Below are positions 40,499 to 53,223 of a stretch of DNA of 64,000 nt, piece by piece (position 1 is the first letter of the stretch; each line of letters starts with the position of its first letter). Made by a program: the position numbers and the translations under genes. Below the pieces are notes generated by a model. The model was given only the letters and a program-made list of their open reading frames with translations, was not told where the DNA came from and did no database searches. The stretch covers positions 1 through 64,000 of the forward strand of contig CANJPZ010000003.1 in NCBI GenBank assembly GCA_947476325.1, given 5' to 3'. The stretch comes from Caulobacteraceae bacterium (GTDB taxonomy: Bacteria; Pseudomonadota; Alphaproteobacteria; Caulobacterales; Caulobacteraceae).

Positions 40499-42058
40499 AT
40501 GTCGATTCACCTTTCAGCGCCGAAGGCCACCGAGCTGAAGCCGCGTATCGTCGTGTTCGGCGTCGGCGGCGCAGGCGGTAACGCGGTCAACAACATGATC
40601 GACGCCGGGCTTGAAGGCGTCGAGTTTGTCGTCGCCAACACCGACGCCCAGTCGCTCAGCCTGGCCAAGACTCCGCTCCGTATTCAGCTCGGCGTACAGA
40701 CGACCCAGGGCCTGGGCGCCGGCGCCCACCCCGACGTCGGCATGAGCGCCGCCGAAGAATCCATTCCCGAAATCGGCGAGCACCTCGACGGCGCCCACAT
40801 GGTGTTCATCACCGCCGGCATGGGTGGAGGCACCGGCACAGGCGCTGCGCCGATCATCGCCAAACTGGCCCGCGAGCGCGGCATCCTGACCGTTGGCGTC
40901 GTCACCAAGCCCTTCACCTTTGAGGGCCGCCACCGCACGCGTCTGTCGGAGGCCGGCATTGCCGAGCTGCAGCGCTATGTCGACACCCTGATCATTATTC
41001 CCAACCAGAACCTGTTCCGCATCGCCAATGAGCGGACCACCTTCACCGAAGCCTTTGGCATGGCCGATCAGGTGCTGCACTCGGGCGTGCGCTCTATCAC
41101 CGACCTGATGGTGCTGCCCGGCCTGATCAACCTCGACTTCGCCGATGTGCGCACCGTCATGACCGAGATGGGCAAGGCGATGATGGGCACCGGTGAGGCG
41201 ACTGGCGAGGACCGCGCCTTGATGGCCGCACAGAACGCCATCCAGAACCCGCTGCTGGACGAGATTTCCCTGAAGGGCGCCAAGGCTGTGCTGGTCAACG
41301 TGACCGGTGGCCTCGACATGACCCTGCTCGAAGTCGACGAAGCCGCAAACGCCATTTCCGAACAGGTCGACCCCGACGCCAACATCATCTTTGGCGCAGC
41401 CTTCGATCCGTCACTTGAAGGCATGATCCGCGTGTCGGTCGTCGCCACCGGCATGGACGGCGCCTCGATCTCGGCCATCGAGCCCAAGAGCCGCCCCAGC
41501 CATATCGAGACCCCGATCCTGCGCGTCCGTGAAGCGCCCGTGCCGGAACCGGTGATCGAGCCGGAGTATGAAGCAGAGCCCGAGCCGGTCGCCGCCTATA
41601 TCCCGACGCCCGCGCCGATCACGCCCGTGCGCGCCGCCCAGGAGCAGATCGCCCAGGAGTTCAATGCGCAGGCCTGGACGCCGGCGATTGAAGAGCCGGT
41701 CGCCCGCGAACCGGAGGAAATCGATCTGCCCTTCGACATGGGCGTTGAGGCCCAGGTCGTTGAAATGACGGACGGATTCGATGCGCCTGTGGACGAAGAG
41801 CCCGTCCGTCAGGTCGAGGATGCGCCCCTGTTTCCCGAGCCCCGCGCCAACGAAGAGCGCCGCGGATTTTTCAGCCTGTTCGGTCGCAGCCGCCAGGACG
41901 ATCCACCTGCGCTGCGCGACTGGCGCAATGACCCGACCCCGGCGATAAACGCCCGGATCGCCATGGGCGGAGCGGCTGTTGCGCCGAAGATGGAAGAAGA
42001 ACCGGACTCAGCTGAGGACCTGGAAATTCCGTCCTTCCTGCGCCGACTCGCCAACTAG
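40499..42058 (+). CDS. ftsZ: cell division protein FtsZ
   Basis: FtsZ is the tubulin-like GTPase of the division ring. The 519-residue protein has the GTP-binding core ([16 protein letters not shown]; tubulin signature [11 protein letters not shown]), the T7 loop region [11 protein letters not shown], a long acidic Pro/Glu linker (about 335-490) and the conserved C-terminal peptide [11 protein letters not shown] that binds FtsA and other partners. It lies next to ctrA rather than after ftsQ-ftsA, and is followed by lpxC as in the dcw cluster. Confidence 0.98.
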   Translation: MSIHLSAPKATELKPRIVVFGVGGAGGNAVNNMIDAGLEGVEFVVANTDAQSLSLAKTPLRIQLGVQTTQGLGAGAHPDVGMSAAEESIPEIGEHLDGAHMVFITAGMGGGTGTGAAPIIAKLARERGILTVGVVTKPFTFEGRHRTRLSEAGIAELQRYVDTLIIIPNQNLFRIANERTTFTEAFGMADQVLHSGVRSITDLMVLPGLINLDFADVRTVMTEMGKAMMGTGEATGEDRALMAAQNAIQNPLLDEISLKGAKAVLVNVTGGLDMTLLEVDEAANAISEQVDPDANIIFGAAFDPSLEGMIRVSVVATGMDGASISAIEPKSRPSHIETPILRVREAPVPEPVIEPEYEAEPEPVAAYIPTPAPITPVRAAQEQIAQEFNAQAWTPAIEEPVAREPEEIDLPFDMGVEAQVVEMTDGFDAPVDEEPVRQVEDAPLFPEPRANEERRGFFSLFGRSRQDDPPALRDWRNDPTPAINARIAMGGAAVAPKMEEEPDSAEDLEIPSFLRRLAN

Positions 42059-42157
42059 GTTTGTCGCGGCGCAAACCCTGTTCCAGCAAGGGTTACAGTG
42101 GCTAACATTCTGAAACACGACTTGTTTTGCGGCGCCGCACAAAATCGCCGATAGAAA

Positions 42158-43099
42158 ATGCTGTGTGTTAGCTATGCCGCGCGTCTTGCGGCCTGTAGGA
42201 AAGTCGAAGCGTTGTCACGTTTTCAGCAAACCCTTGCGGGGCCTGCGATTTTTGCCGGTGTCGGCGTTCACACCGGCGCGCATGTCCGCGTGTTTGTCCG
42301 ACCTGCGCGCGCTGACGCCGGGATCGTTTTCATGCGCACTGACATCACCGATCGTGACAATCGCGTCAGCTCGTTTGGCGAATGCGTGACCAAGACTCAG
42401 CTGGGTACGGTGGTCTCCAACAACGCGGGCGTATCGGTCGCCACCATTGAGCATATGATGGCTGCTTTCTGGGCGATGGGCATCGACAACGCTGTGGTCG
42501 AACTCGACGGACCGGAAGTTCCGATCATGGACGGCTCGTCCGAGCCCTTTATCCAGATTCTCGACCACGTCGGCGTGCGTGAGCTGCAGGCGATCCGCCA
42601 GTCCATCGAGATCCTTGAGACCATTGAGGTTGTCGATGGCGACAAGGTCGCGCGCCTAGTGCCTGCCGAGCGCTTCGAGATGGCTTTCGAGATCGATTTC
42701 ACCAATGCCGCTGTTGGCCGTCAGGCCATGGACATGCCGATGGACGGTGCGGCCTTCCGGGCTGAACTGGCCGACTGCCGCACCTTTGGCTTCCTGACCG
42801 AAGTCGAGATGCTTCGCGCCATGGGTCTGGCCCGTGGCGGCAGCCTTGAAAACTGCGTCGTCATCGACGGTGACCGGGTTCTGAACCCCGAAGGCCTTCG
42901 CCGGCCCGACGAGTTTGTGCGCCACAAGGCGCTTGATGCGATCGGCGATCTTTATCTGCTCGGCAAGCCGATTATCGGCCGGTTTGAGGGCGTTCGCGCG
43001 GGTCATAGCATCAACAATGCCCTGGTTCGCGCCCTGCTGGCTCAACCCCATGCGTGGCGCTTGCGTCCGGCCAGCGAAGAACTGGCCCAAGCGGTCTGA
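42158..43099 (+). CDS. lpxC: UDP-3-O-acyl-N-acetylglucosamine deacetylase
   Basis: LpxC performs the committed step of lipid A synthesis using zinc. The protein shows FQQTLAGPAIFAGVGVHTG near the start, the metal-binding ATIEHMMAAFWAMGIDN, VELDGPEVPIMDGSS, and the second histidine/aspartate site HKALDAIGDLYLLG, then GHSINNALVRAL. ATG 42158 gives 313 residues; TTG 42212, in front of SRFQQTLAG, would give 295 and fits homologues better at the N-terminus. It follows ftsZ by 99 bp, as in the Caulobacter dcw end. Confidence 0.96.
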   Translation: MLCVSYAARLAACRKVEALSRFQQTLAGPAIFAGVGVHTGAHVRVFVRPARADAGIVFMRTDITDRDNRVSSFGECVTKTQLGTVVSNNAGVSVATIEHMMAAFWAMGIDNAVVELDGPEVPIMDGSSEPFIQILDHVGVRELQAIRQSIEILETIEVVDGDKVARLVPAERFEMAFEIDFTNAAVGRQAMDMPMDGAAFRAELADCRTFGFLTEVEMLRAMGLARGGSLENCVVIDGDRVLNPEGLRRPDEFVRHKALDAIGDLYLLGKPIIGRFEGVRAGHSINNALVRALLAQPHAWRLRPASEELAQAV

Positions 43100-43227
43100 T
43101 TTCGGCCCAAAAGGCTATGCACTAGTCGTTTGCGCGCGCCTCTCTTGAACGATAGAAGGTGGCGCCCGGCGAGGATTATTGTGATCTCTCGGCGGGGCTC
43201 GGGCGCTTGGGGGCGTCTGGTTTGGGA

Positions 43228-44139
43228 ATGTCGCTGTTGCCTCGTATAATTCGCGCCCCGGCGCACATCCTGATTGTTGTCATGGCTGCCGCTCTCGCCA
43301 CGAGCGGCTGCGCGCTGTTCAACAATAAAAAGGCGCCACCAGCCTATCAGGAACGTCCTGTCGAAGTTCTGTATGCGGTAGCAGGCTCGCTGCTGGACGC
43401 CGGTGCCTGGCCCGATGCGATCCTGTATTTCCGCGAGGTTGAGCGCCAGCATCCCTATTCCGAATGGGCGCGGCGCGCGATCATGATGGAGTCCTTCGCA
43501 TCGTACCGGCAAGGTGACTACCAGGGCGCGATCGCCGATTCCGACCGTTTCATCGGCCTGTATCCCGGCAATCCCACAGCGGCCTACGCCTACTACATCA
43601 AGGCGATGTGTTATTACGACCAGATCGTCGACGTCGGCCGTGACCAGGGCCAGACCGAACAGGCCCAGGCTGCCCTGCGAGAAGTTGTTCGTCGGTATCC
43701 CGGCAGCGACTATGCCGCCGACGCGCGCCTGAAACTCGATCGGGTGGATGACCATCTGGCCGGCAAGGAAATGACCGTCGGCCGGTTCTATCTGCGCAAC
43801 GGCGACACTTTCGCCGCGATCACCCGGTTCAAGACTGTGCTCGACCGTTACCAGACCACCAGCCACGCGCCCGAGGCGCTGTACCGCATGGTGGAAGCCA
43901 ATCTGACTCTCGGGATCACCAGCGAGGCCCAGCGCAACGCCGCCATCCTGGGGACCAACTTCCCCGGCAGTGAGTGGTACGCGGACGCTTATGCCCTGAT
44001 GACGGACCGCGGTCAGCGTCCTGCGGTGCGGCCGACCGGCAAACGGCACGTCACCAATCTGTTCGGTCTGTTGCCGGCCAAGGGCGACAAGCTGCCTGTC
44101 GATCCGGCTGGCACAATCAAACCGCCCCAGACGCCCTGA
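43228..44139 (+). CDS. bamD: outer-membrane assembly lipoprotein BamD
   Basis: BamD (ComL, YfiO) is an essential TPR lipoprotein of the BAM complex that inserts beta-barrel proteins. From ATG 43228 the product is 303 residues with a signal peptide and lipobox ending TSGC, then five TPR-like helical pairs (ERPVEVLYAVAGSLLDAGAWPDAILYFREVERQHPYSEWA onward; ADARLKLDRVDDHLAGKEMTVGRFYLRNGD). The C-terminal tail is Pro/Lys rich. The frame reaches upstream to 43159 but those residues are not family sequence. It lies between lpxC and recN. Confidence 0.95.
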   Translation: MSLLPRIIRAPAHILIVVMAAALATSGCALFNNKKAPPAYQERPVEVLYAVAGSLLDAGAWPDAILYFREVERQHPYSEWARRAIMMESFASYRQGDYQGAIADSDRFIGLYPGNPTAAYAYYIKAMCYYDQIVDVGRDQGQTEQAQAALREVVRRYPGSDYAADARLKLDRVDDHLAGKEMTVGRFYLRNGDTFAAITRFKTVLDRYQTTSHAPEALYRMVEANLTLGITSEAQRNAAILGTNFPGSEWYADAYALMTDRGQRPAVRPTGKRHVTNLFGLLPAKGDKLPVDPAGTIKPPQTP

Positions 44140-44190
44140 TCCGTCTAATCGCTGGTTGAACCCGCCCGGAATCGGGGCGATGCTTCACGC

Positions 44191-45891
44191 ATGTTGATTG
44201 GCCTGGCCATACGAGACGTCGTGCTGATCGAAGCCCTCGATCTGTCGGTCGGGCCGGGCTTCACTGCGCTTACCGGCGAGACGGGGGCGGGCAAATCTAT
44301 ACTGCTGGATGCTCTGGGGCTGGCGACCGGCGCGCGCGCTGACGCTGGCCTTGTTCGGCGGGGCGCAGCCTCGGCGCAGGCTACGGCTCTGTTCGCTCTG
44401 CCGGCAGACCATGCGGTCTGGGCCTATCTCGACGACAAGGGCCTGGCCTATGTGCGGGATGAGGATCTGGTCCTGCGCCGCACCCTCGGGGCCGACGGCC
44501 GCAGCCGGGCCTTCGTCAATGACCAGGCGACCAGCGTTGCGGTCCTGCGCGACCTTTCTGCCCTGCTGCTCGAGGTTCACGGCCAGCATGAGACCGTTGG
44601 CCTGCTGGACGCGGCGACCCACCGGCCGCTGCTGGACGCCTTTGGCCGCAATGCCAGTGAACTGGCGGCCGTGGCCCAGACCTGGAGCGCCTGGCGGGCG
44701 GCGCGGGCCGCTGCCGATGATCTCAAGGCAAGGGCTGGCCGGGCGGCGGCCGAGACCGAAGAAATCACCCTGCGCCTGGCCGAACTGGACCGGCTTGACC
44801 CCCGCGAGGGGGAGGAGGCGGCCCTGGCCGAGGAGCGCGGCCTGCTGGGAGCCTCCGAGAAGGCCCTGGGAGACATCGCCTCAGCCCGTGACGCTCTGGA
44901 CGGCGACAACCTGACCCATCGCCTCGCCCAGGCCCAGAGGGCCCTGGAGCGGGCTCGAGACCGCGCCCTGCAGGCCGGGGCCGGCGAGGACGCCCGGGCG
45001 CTTCGCCTGATAAACGAGGCCGGCGCGGCAGCCGAACGAGCCCTGACCGAGACGATCGAGACCATCGCCGCCGTCGATGCAGCCGCGGCGGCTCTCGACT
45101 TCGAACCGGATCGCCTGGAGAAGGCCGAGGAGCGCCTGTTCGCCCTGCGCGCCATGGCCCGCAAGCTGGGGGCCGCGGTCGAGGATCTGCCCGGCCTGCG
45201 CGCCCGCTTTGCCGCCGAGCTACAAGGTGTTGAAGACATCGAGGCGGCGATCGCCGCGGCGGAACGCAGCGCTCACGCGGCGAGGGCGACCTATATCGAG
45301 GCGGCGGCGCGGCTGACCGCGGCGCGCCGGGCGGCCGGCGACCGGCTATCGCTGGCCATGTCGGAAGAACTTGGGCCCCTGAAGCTCGACAAGGCCCAGT
45401 TCCGGGTGACCCTGGAGCCCTTTGCCGAGGACCGCATGGGCCCGGCCGGGGCCGACAAGGTGGCCTTCGAAGTCTCAACCAATCTGGGCGCGCCGTTCGG
45501 GCCGCTGGGGCAGATCGCCTCGGGCGGCGAACTGGCGCGGTTCGCCCTGGCCCTGAAGGCCTGCCTGGCAGGCCGCGACCAGAGCCAGCCCCTGATGATC
45601 TTCGACGAGGTCGACCAGGGCGTGGGCGGCGCTGTGGCCGATGCGGTGGGCCTGCGTCTGCGCCGGCTGGCCTCGGAGGCCCAGGTTCTGGTGGTGACCC
45701 ACTCGCCCCAGGTCGCGGCGCGCGCCACAGCCCACTGGCGGGTCTCCAAAAGCGGCGAGGGCGCCGGTGTGCGCACCCTGGTCGAGCAACTCTCTCCGGC
45801 CCAGCAGGAAGAAGAAATCGCCCGGATGCTGGCCGGCGCGGCGATAACGCCGGAAGCGCGGGCCGCCGCGCGCGCCCTGATCGCCGGATAG
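44191..45891 (+). CDS. recN: DNA repair protein RecN
   Basis: RecN is an SMC-like ATPase for double-strand break repair. The 566-residue protein has Walker A GETGAGKS beginning at residue 29, a long coiled-coil region (about 150-370, rich in Ala/Glu/Arg), the signature QIASGGELARFALALK and Walker B PLMIFDEVDQGVGG, and a C-terminal VTHSPQVAA. The length is usual. The order bamD-recN-ligA is conserved in Caulobacter. Confidence 0.96.
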   Translation: MLIGLAIRDVVLIEALDLSVGPGFTALTGETGAGKSILLDALGLATGARADAGLVRRGAASAQATALFALPADHAVWAYLDDKGLAYVRDEDLVLRRTLGADGRSRAFVNDQATSVAVLRDLSALLLEVHGQHETVGLLDAATHRPLLDAFGRNASELAAVAQTWSAWRAARAAADDLKARAGRAAAETEEITLRLAELDRLDPREGEEAALAEERGLLGASEKALGDIASARDALDGDNLTHRLAQAQRALERARDRALQAGAGEDARALRLINEAGAAAERALTETIETIAAVDAAAAALDFEPDRLEKAEERLFALRAMARKLGAAVEDLPGLRARFAAELQGVEDIEAAIAAAERSAHAARATYIEAAARLTAARRAAGDRLSLAMSEELGPLKLDKAQFRVTLEPFAEDRMGPAGADKVAFEVSTNLGAPFGPLGQIASGGELARFALALKACLAGRDQSQPLMIFDEVDQGVGGAVADAVGLRLRRLASEAQVLVVTHSPQVAARATAHWRVSKSGEGAGVRTLVEQLSPAQQEEEIARMLAGAAITPEARAAARALIAG

Positions 45892-46190
45892 TCAGCAATA
45901 ACAGCTTTTTTGCGTTTTGATGACGGGTGTTTGGCGGCGACCGGACGAAAACACCTTGAAATATAACGGTATTGCCTGAGGGGTTGGGCCTGGCGGGGCG
46001 CAGACTTCGTCAGTTTCCCGACCGCTGTCGTCAGTTTTCTGTACGGGCGTTGACAGCCCGGGGCATTTTGCGATCAGCGCGGGACAGACTGGCGTCGGCG
46101 CAGGCAGGAAAAGACAATCGGGCATGGCGCCGGCGAGACTGACCGCCACTTGGCCCCGGCCGCAAGCGCTGTTTCGTCATACCGCCGGGG
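45892..46190. other. intergenic stretch between recN and the LprI-like gene
   Basis: About 300 bp, locally AT-rich near 45895-45975. GGTGTTT (45926-45932) and AAACACC (45949-45955) form a 7-bp hairpin with a 16-nt loop. The one 85-codon frame on the minus strand has no family sequence or good ribosome site. No gene is supported. Confidence 0.45.
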
Positions 46191-46715
46191 CTATTTCCGG
46201 ACAGGTTCCGGCAGGTCCGGCGGGGCGGAGTCCGGATAGGTCAGGTAGTCATGCCAGAGCTGATGCGTGCGGTCGGCGGCTAGGTCGGCCCGGCAGGCCA
46301 GGGTCTTTGCGGTGCGGATGGTCCCGTCCTTCCACATGTCCTGAACGGCATTGCAGTAGGCGTCGCGATAGGCGGTCCAGGCGGTCTGGGACGGGGTGAT
46401 GGCAGCGGTGTCAGCTTGCAGTTTGGCTAGGTGTTTGGCGGCGGCTTCGAGGTACTGCTGCACAGCGCTCTCGCGCGCCTTGGCCTCGGTCTCGTAGCAG
46501 GTGTTGACGGCGGTAGTCACCGAATTGGCGGCGTTGACGCAGATTTCGAGCGTCGACAGGGCCGCGACCGGCGCGCTGGCCGCGGCCTGGATTTTGGCCG
46601 GGGGCGGGGGCTCGGCCGGGCGATTGTCCAAGGCCTTCTGGTCCACGGGCTCTCCGCAGGCCGCCAGGGCCGCGCAGGCGATGAGCAAACCGGCGAGACT
46701 TGCGTGTTTGACCAT
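46191..46715 (-). CDS. LprI-like (DUF1311) lipoprotein
   Basis: From ATG 46715, preceded by GGAGAG, the product is 174 residues. The leader ends with the lipobox LAAC (Cys19-20 region), so it is probably a lipoprotein. After a Pro/Ala linker, a four-helix domain has C-x-A-A-N, QYLEAAAKHLAKL, a QTAWTAYRDAYC motif and a second conserved cysteine in TLACRADLAADRTHQL, the pattern of DUF1311/LprI. Some relatives inhibit lysozyme. It is divergent from ligA. Confidence 0.78.
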   Translation of the reverse strand: MVKHASLAGLLIACAALAACGEPVDQKALDNRPAEPPPPAKIQAAASAPVAALSTLEICVNAANSVTTAVNTCYETEAKARESAVQQYLEAAAKHLAKLQADTAAITPSQTAWTAYRDAYCNAVQDMWKDGTIRTAKTLACRADLAADRTHQLWHDYLTYPDSAPPDLPEPVRK

Positions 46716-46717
46716 GA

Positions 46718-49292
<2,575 letters not shown>

Positions 49293-49296
<4 letters not shown>

Positions 49297-49577
49297 AGAT
49301 CAACCGGCCTTCCGGTGTCCACGATCCGGTCAAGTTCAATACCCTCAAGCGGCGCGGCGACCAGCAGCGCCTTGAGGCCGGTGGGCGCGGGTCCGGTGAA
49401 ATGCTTGCGCAGAATGGAGCGCGCTTCAGGCGCTTGTTGAGGGTCGGCCAGCACATCCGCGATGCGCCGCATCAATGTGACGTCATTCTTGCCCACCTTG
49501 ACCTCAAGGCGGACGATCCCGTCTCGCTTGAGGCGTTCGCGATGGGCTGCGACCGGATTTTTAGGCTGAGACTTCAT
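49293..49577 (-). CDS. VapB-like antitoxin
   Basis: The 94-residue protein precedes the PIN toxin with a 4-bp overlap. It has a KNPVAAHRERLKRDGIVRLEVKVGKNDVTLMRRIADVL region that looks like a short beta strand followed by helices, as in ribbon-helix-helix or related DNA-binding antitoxins, and a C-terminal half that would wrap the toxin. GGAG stands 7 nt before the ATG. The exact antitoxin family is not certain. Confidence 0.75.
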
Positions 49578-49589
49578 AACATCTCCGAT

Positions 49590-49614
49590 TACCGGAAATA
49601 TATCCGGAAATATA
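49590..49614. promoter_or_regulatory. direct-repeat operator candidate of the toxin-antitoxin operon
   Basis: CCGGAAATATA occurs twice, at 49592-49602 and 49604-49614, with a 12-bp period, 15-37 bp upstream of the antitoxin start. The TATATCCGGAAATATA core is nearly palindromic. Such repeats usually bind the antitoxin for autoregulation. Confidence 0.55.
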
Positions 49615-49705
49615 ACCTGCGCAAGTGCTTGATCTGCGGGGTTGACCGCAGTCCCGCGGCTCGCCTTGTTGGGCGCCTTAATAAGAGGCCAGGGGAGAGA
49701 CCAGC

Positions 49706-50470
49706 ATGCAGCGATCCATCGTGGGCGAAGTGGCCTGGATCACCGGCGCTGGCACCGGCATCGGCCGGGCGGGCGCGATTGCCCTGGCGGCGGCCGGCGC
49801 CAAGGTGGTGCTGACGGGACGGCGCATTGAACCTCTGGAAGAGGTGGCGGCGCGGGTGCGCGAGGCCGGCGGCGAGGCCCTGGTCGCGCCGGGCGACTTC
49901 ACCGACGCCAAGGTCGCCAGGACGATCGTCGACCAGATCATGGCGGCGTACGGGCGCTGCGACATCCTAGTGAACAGCGCCGGGATCAATATCCCCAAGC
50001 GCAGCTGGGCAGATGTGACGGTAGAGGGTTTCGACTCCGTCGTCGCCGCCGACCTGAGCGGGCCGTTCTACACGACCCACGCCGTCCTGCCGGTGATGCG
50101 GGCGCAGGGCGGCGGGCTGATGATCCAGATCTCGTCCTGGGCCGGGGTCTATGTGCCGCTGCTGACGGGTCCGGCCTATACCGCCGCCAAGCACGGCCTT
50201 GTGGCGATGAGCGAGAGCATCAACCAGGCTGAATGTATCAGCGGCATCCGCTCGTGCTGCATCAACCCCGGCGAGGTCGCCACACCGATCCTCGACAATC
50301 GCCCGATCCCGGTGCCGGACGAGGAAAAGGCCCGGATGCTGCAGTCAGAGGACTTGGGCGAGACCATCCTCTACGTCGCCCGCATGCCTAAGACCGTCTG
50401 CGTCAACGAAATCCTGATCAGCCCGACCTGGAACCGGGTCTATGTCGCCAACCTGGGTCACAGGCTGTAG
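49706..50470 (+). CDS. short-chain dehydrogenase/reductase
   Basis: The 254-residue SDR has the cofactor loop TGAGTGIG, NSAG, the catalytic Ser in QISSWAG and the YTAAK tetrad residues at the usual spacing. The arginine after LTG (LTGRR) suggests NADP preference, by inference. It stands alone between the toxin-antitoxin pair and the aminopeptidase operon and converges with the latter. Substrate unknown. Confidence 0.92.
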   Translation: MQRSIVGEVAWITGAGTGIGRAGAIALAAAGAKVVLTGRRIEPLEEVAARVREAGGEALVAPGDFTDAKVARTIVDQIMAAYGRCDILVNSAGINIPKRSWADVTVEGFDSVVAADLSGPFYTTHAVLPVMRAQGGGLMIQISSWAGVYVPLLTGPAYTAAKHGLVAMSESINQAECISGIRSCCINPGEVATPILDNRPIPVPDEEKARMLQSEDLGETILYVARMPKTVCVNEILISPTWNRVYVANLGHRL

Positions 50471-50478
50471 GGGCTCGG

Positions 50479-52311
50479 CTAGAGCGGAGCGCAGGCCTCG
50501 TCCAGCCAGGCTTTGACCACCGGCTCCACCAGCGGTCCGGCCTTCTCCAGCACCCGGGCGTGATAGGCGTCGAGCTGATCGCGTTCCTCGGCCGTGAGCA
50601 ACGAGACCTCGATGCAGCGGCGGTCGATGGGAGCCAGCGTCAGGGCCTCGAAGCCCAGCATCGGGCGCTCGCCGCCGGGGATGGGCTCTGCAGGAACCAC
50701 GACCTGCAGGTTCTCGATGCGGATGCCAAAGGCGCCTTCCTTGTAATAGCCCGGCTCGTTGGAGACGATCATGCCGGGCTGGAAGGCGGTGGCGTTGGCG
50801 CGCTTTGAGATGTTGTGCGGGCCTTCGTGGACGCCCAGATAGCTGCCGACGCCATGGCCGGTGCCATGGTCGAAATCCAGCCCCGCCGACCACAGGGGCG
50901 CGCGGGCCAGGACGTCCAGTTGCGAGCCCGTGGTCCCCGCCGGGAACCGGATGCGGGTCAGGGCCAGGTGGCCTTTCAACACGCGTGTGAAGCGGTCCTT
51001 CATCTCGGCGGTCGGCTGGCCGATGGCGACGGTTCGGGTGACGTCCGTGGTGCCGTCCAGGTACTGGCCGCCGGAATCGATCAGCAGCAGCGAGTTGTTC
51101 TCAAGCCTGCGGTTCAGCCGTTCTGTGACGCGGTAGTGGATGACGGCGCCGTTCGAGCCTGTGCCGGTGATGGCGTCAAAAGACAGGTCCTTCAGGGCGC
51201 CGGTTTTCTGGCGGAAGCGCTCCAGCGTGCGGGCGACGGTGATCTCGTCGGGCAGCGTGGTCTGGGCTTCCGTCGCCAGCCAGTGCAGGGCGTTCGATAG
51301 GGCCGCGCCGTCGCGCAGGTGGGCGGCGCGGGTCCCGGCGACCTCGACCTCGTTCTTGATGGCGCGCGGCAGGATGGTGGGGTCTGCGCCCTTGATGGCC
51401 TGGGCGCCGGCGGCCTCGAGCTGTTCGAAGTGCCAGGCCGACGACAGGGCCGGGTCGATCAGCACACGCTTGCCCTTGAGGGCGGCGATGGCGGCGGGCA
51501 ACTCGTCCGGTGACTTGAGCGCCACCTCATTGCCTAGCCAGGCCGGCAGGTCAGCGGTCACCTTGGCCGGATCGAGGAACAGGGCGGCCGAGCCGTCGGC
51601 GTTGAGGATGGCCTGGGACAGGGGCAGGGGGCTGCGGATGACATCGCCGCCGCGGATGTTGAACAGCCAGGCGACCGAAGCCGGCGCGGTGATGATGGCG
51701 GCGTCGGCGGTATGGCCGGTGATGGTCTGGCCCAGGCGCGCGCGTTTGGCGGCCGAGGCCTCACCCGAGAACTCCAGCGGGTGGGGGGTGACGGGCGCGG
51801 CCGGCTGGGCCGGGCGTTCGGCGCCCCAGGCGGTATCGACCGGGTTGGCGGCGACGGCGACCAGTTTGGCGCCGGCCTTGTCGGTGGCGTGACGCAGGCG
51901 GTCCAGAGCGTCAGGGCTGTGCAGGCGCGGGTCGTAGCCGATGCGCGCGCCGGATCGGGCGGCCTCTTCCAGATACTGCGGCACGCCGCCTTCGACGAGG
52001 TCGCGGATCTCAAAGGTGGCGGCATCGACCTGGTCACGGACCTGAACGGTGTAGCGGCCATCGACAAAAATCGCGGCCTTGTCGGCCAGGATGACCGCCG
52101 CGCCGGCCGAGCCGGTGAAGCCCGAAATCCAGCCCAGCCGGTCGTTGGCGGCCGGAAGATACTCGTTCTGGTGCTCGTCTTCGTGGGGCACGAGGAAGCC
52201 GTCCAGACCCTGCGCGGCCATGGCCTTGCGGATCAGGGGCACATGTTTCGGCCCAAAGGACGGATCGGTCTTTTCGTCAAAGGTCTGGCGCATGGGCAAG
52301 GTGTAAAGCAT
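50479..52311 (-). CDS. Xaa-Pro aminopeptidase family metallopeptidase
   Basis: The 610-residue protein has two creatinase-like N-terminal domains and the C-terminal pita-bread domain with metal ligands at LLLIDSGGQYLDGTTDVTRT (two Asp), GHGVGSYLGVHEGPH (His), IVSNEPGYY (Glu) and a Glu in GFEALTLAP. Such enzymes release N-terminal residues linked to proline. The three-domain size matches eukaryote-like aminopeptidase P1. ATG 52311 and ATG 52293 (MRQTFDEK) are both possible; neither has a clear ribosome site. It follows prmA. Confidence 0.92.
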   Translation of the reverse strand: MLYTLPMRQTFDEKTDPSFGPKHVPLIRKAMAAQGLDGFLVPHEDEHQNEYLPAANDRLGWISGFTGSAGAAVILADKAAIFVDGRYTVQVRDQVDAATFEIRDLVEGGVPQYLEEAARSGARIGYDPRLHSPDALDRLRHATDKAGAKLVAVAANPVDTAWGAERPAQPAAPVTPHPLEFSGEASAAKRARLGQTITGHTADAAIITAPASVAWLFNIRGGDVIRSPLPLSQAILNADGSAALFLDPAKVTADLPAWLGNEVALKSPDELPAAIAALKGKRVLIDPALSSAWHFEQLEAAGAQAIKGADPTILPRAIKNEVEVAGTRAAHLRDGAALSNALHWLATEAQTTLPDEITVARTLERFRQKTGALKDLSFDAITGTGSNGAVIHYRVTERLNRRLENNSLLLIDSGGQYLDGTTDVTRTVAIGQPTAEMKDRFTRVLKGHLALTRIRFPAGTTGSQLDVLARAPLWSAGLDFDHGTGHGVGSYLGVHEGPHNISKRANATAFQPGMIVSNEPGYYKEGAFGIRIENLQVVVPAEPIPGGERPMLGFEALTLAPIDRRCIEVSLLTAEERDQLDAYHARVLEKAGPLVEPVVKAWLDEACAPL

Positions 52312-52362
52312 TCTGGCGGGCGATTGGAGAGCCAGTTCTGCGTGAACGGCGATGGCCTTATG

Positions 52363-53223
52363 TCAGGCCCGCTTCAAAACCAGGGTCGCCCAGGCGTCGC
52401 GGTGGATGTGGCGCACGAAACGGAAGCCCTTGGCCAGCCAGGCGGCCTTGACCGCCCGCTCCTGGGTGCGCAGCAATCCGGACAGGATAGCGTAGCCGCC
52501 GGGCTTGAGCGCATCGTGGATATCGCCCGACAGGAAGATCAGCGGACGGGCCAGAATGTTGGCGAACACCAGGTCATAGGGCGCGTGGCGGGCGACGGCC
52601 TTGTTCGCCAGGCCGTTGGCATAGACAAAGCGGGCGTGGGCGCCGTTCAGGGCGGCGTTCTCGCCGGCGATGCGCACCGAGGGGCGGTCTATGTCGGTGC
52701 CGATGGCCAGGGGTGAACCGGTTTTCGCCGCTGCGATGGCCAGGATGCCGGTGCCGGCCCCGACGTCGAGTACGCGGGCAAAGCGGCGGGCCTTGAGCAA
52801 GTCGTCATAGGCCAGCAGGCAGCCGACGGTGGTACCGTGATGGCCGGTGCCGAAGGCGGCGCCCGCCTCGATGCGCAGCTTCACCGCGTTGGCCGGCACG
52901 CGGCCCAGGTCGTGGGCGCCATAGACGAAGAACCGTCCGGCCCGCACCGGCGGCAGGCCCGACAGAGACATGGCCAGCCAGTCGGCGTCGGCCAGCTTGT
53001 CGACCACGACTTTCAGGCCGCCGGCCTCGAGAATGGCCTGCAGACCCGCAGCTTCGTGGTCCTCGGTCGGGAAGGCGTCGATGCGCCAGACGTCGCGGTC
53101 TTCGTCTTCCTCGAGGATGGAATAGGTGACGCCTTCGAGACCGGGATCGGTGTCGATAACCAGGGCGGCGGCTTCGGCGCGGGCGCGCGGCCCGCGGGCG
53201 ACGACCTGAACGGGATCGGACAT
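52363..53223 (-). CDS. prmA: ribosomal protein L11 methyltransferase
   Basis: PrmA trimethylates lysines and the N-terminus of ribosomal protein L11. The 286-residue protein has a substrate-recognition N-domain, a GTGHHGTT turn, the SAM loop [17 protein letters not shown] and the NILARPL catalytic segment. Its start overlaps the bioD stop by 1 bp. Its joining to biotin genes is not a usual arrangement, as far as I know. Confidence 0.94.
   Translation of the reverse strand: MSDPVQVVARGPRARAEAAALVIDTDPGLEGVTYSILEEDEDRDVWRIDAFPTEDHEAAGLQAILEAGGLKVVVDKLADADWLAMSLSGLPPVRAGRFFVYGAHDLGRVPANAVKLRIEAGAAFGTGHHGTTVGCLLAYDDLLKARRFARVLDVGAGTGILAIAAAKTGSPLAIGTDIDRPSVRIAGENAALNGAHARFVYANGLANKAVARHAPYDLVFANILARPLIFLSGDIHDALKPGGYAILSGLLRTQERAVKAAWLAKGFRFVRHIHRDAWATLVLKRA

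Noticed and set aside
45892-46149. 85-codon minus-strand frame after recN
   Set aside because: Proline/cysteine mix without signal peptide, ribosome site or family match.
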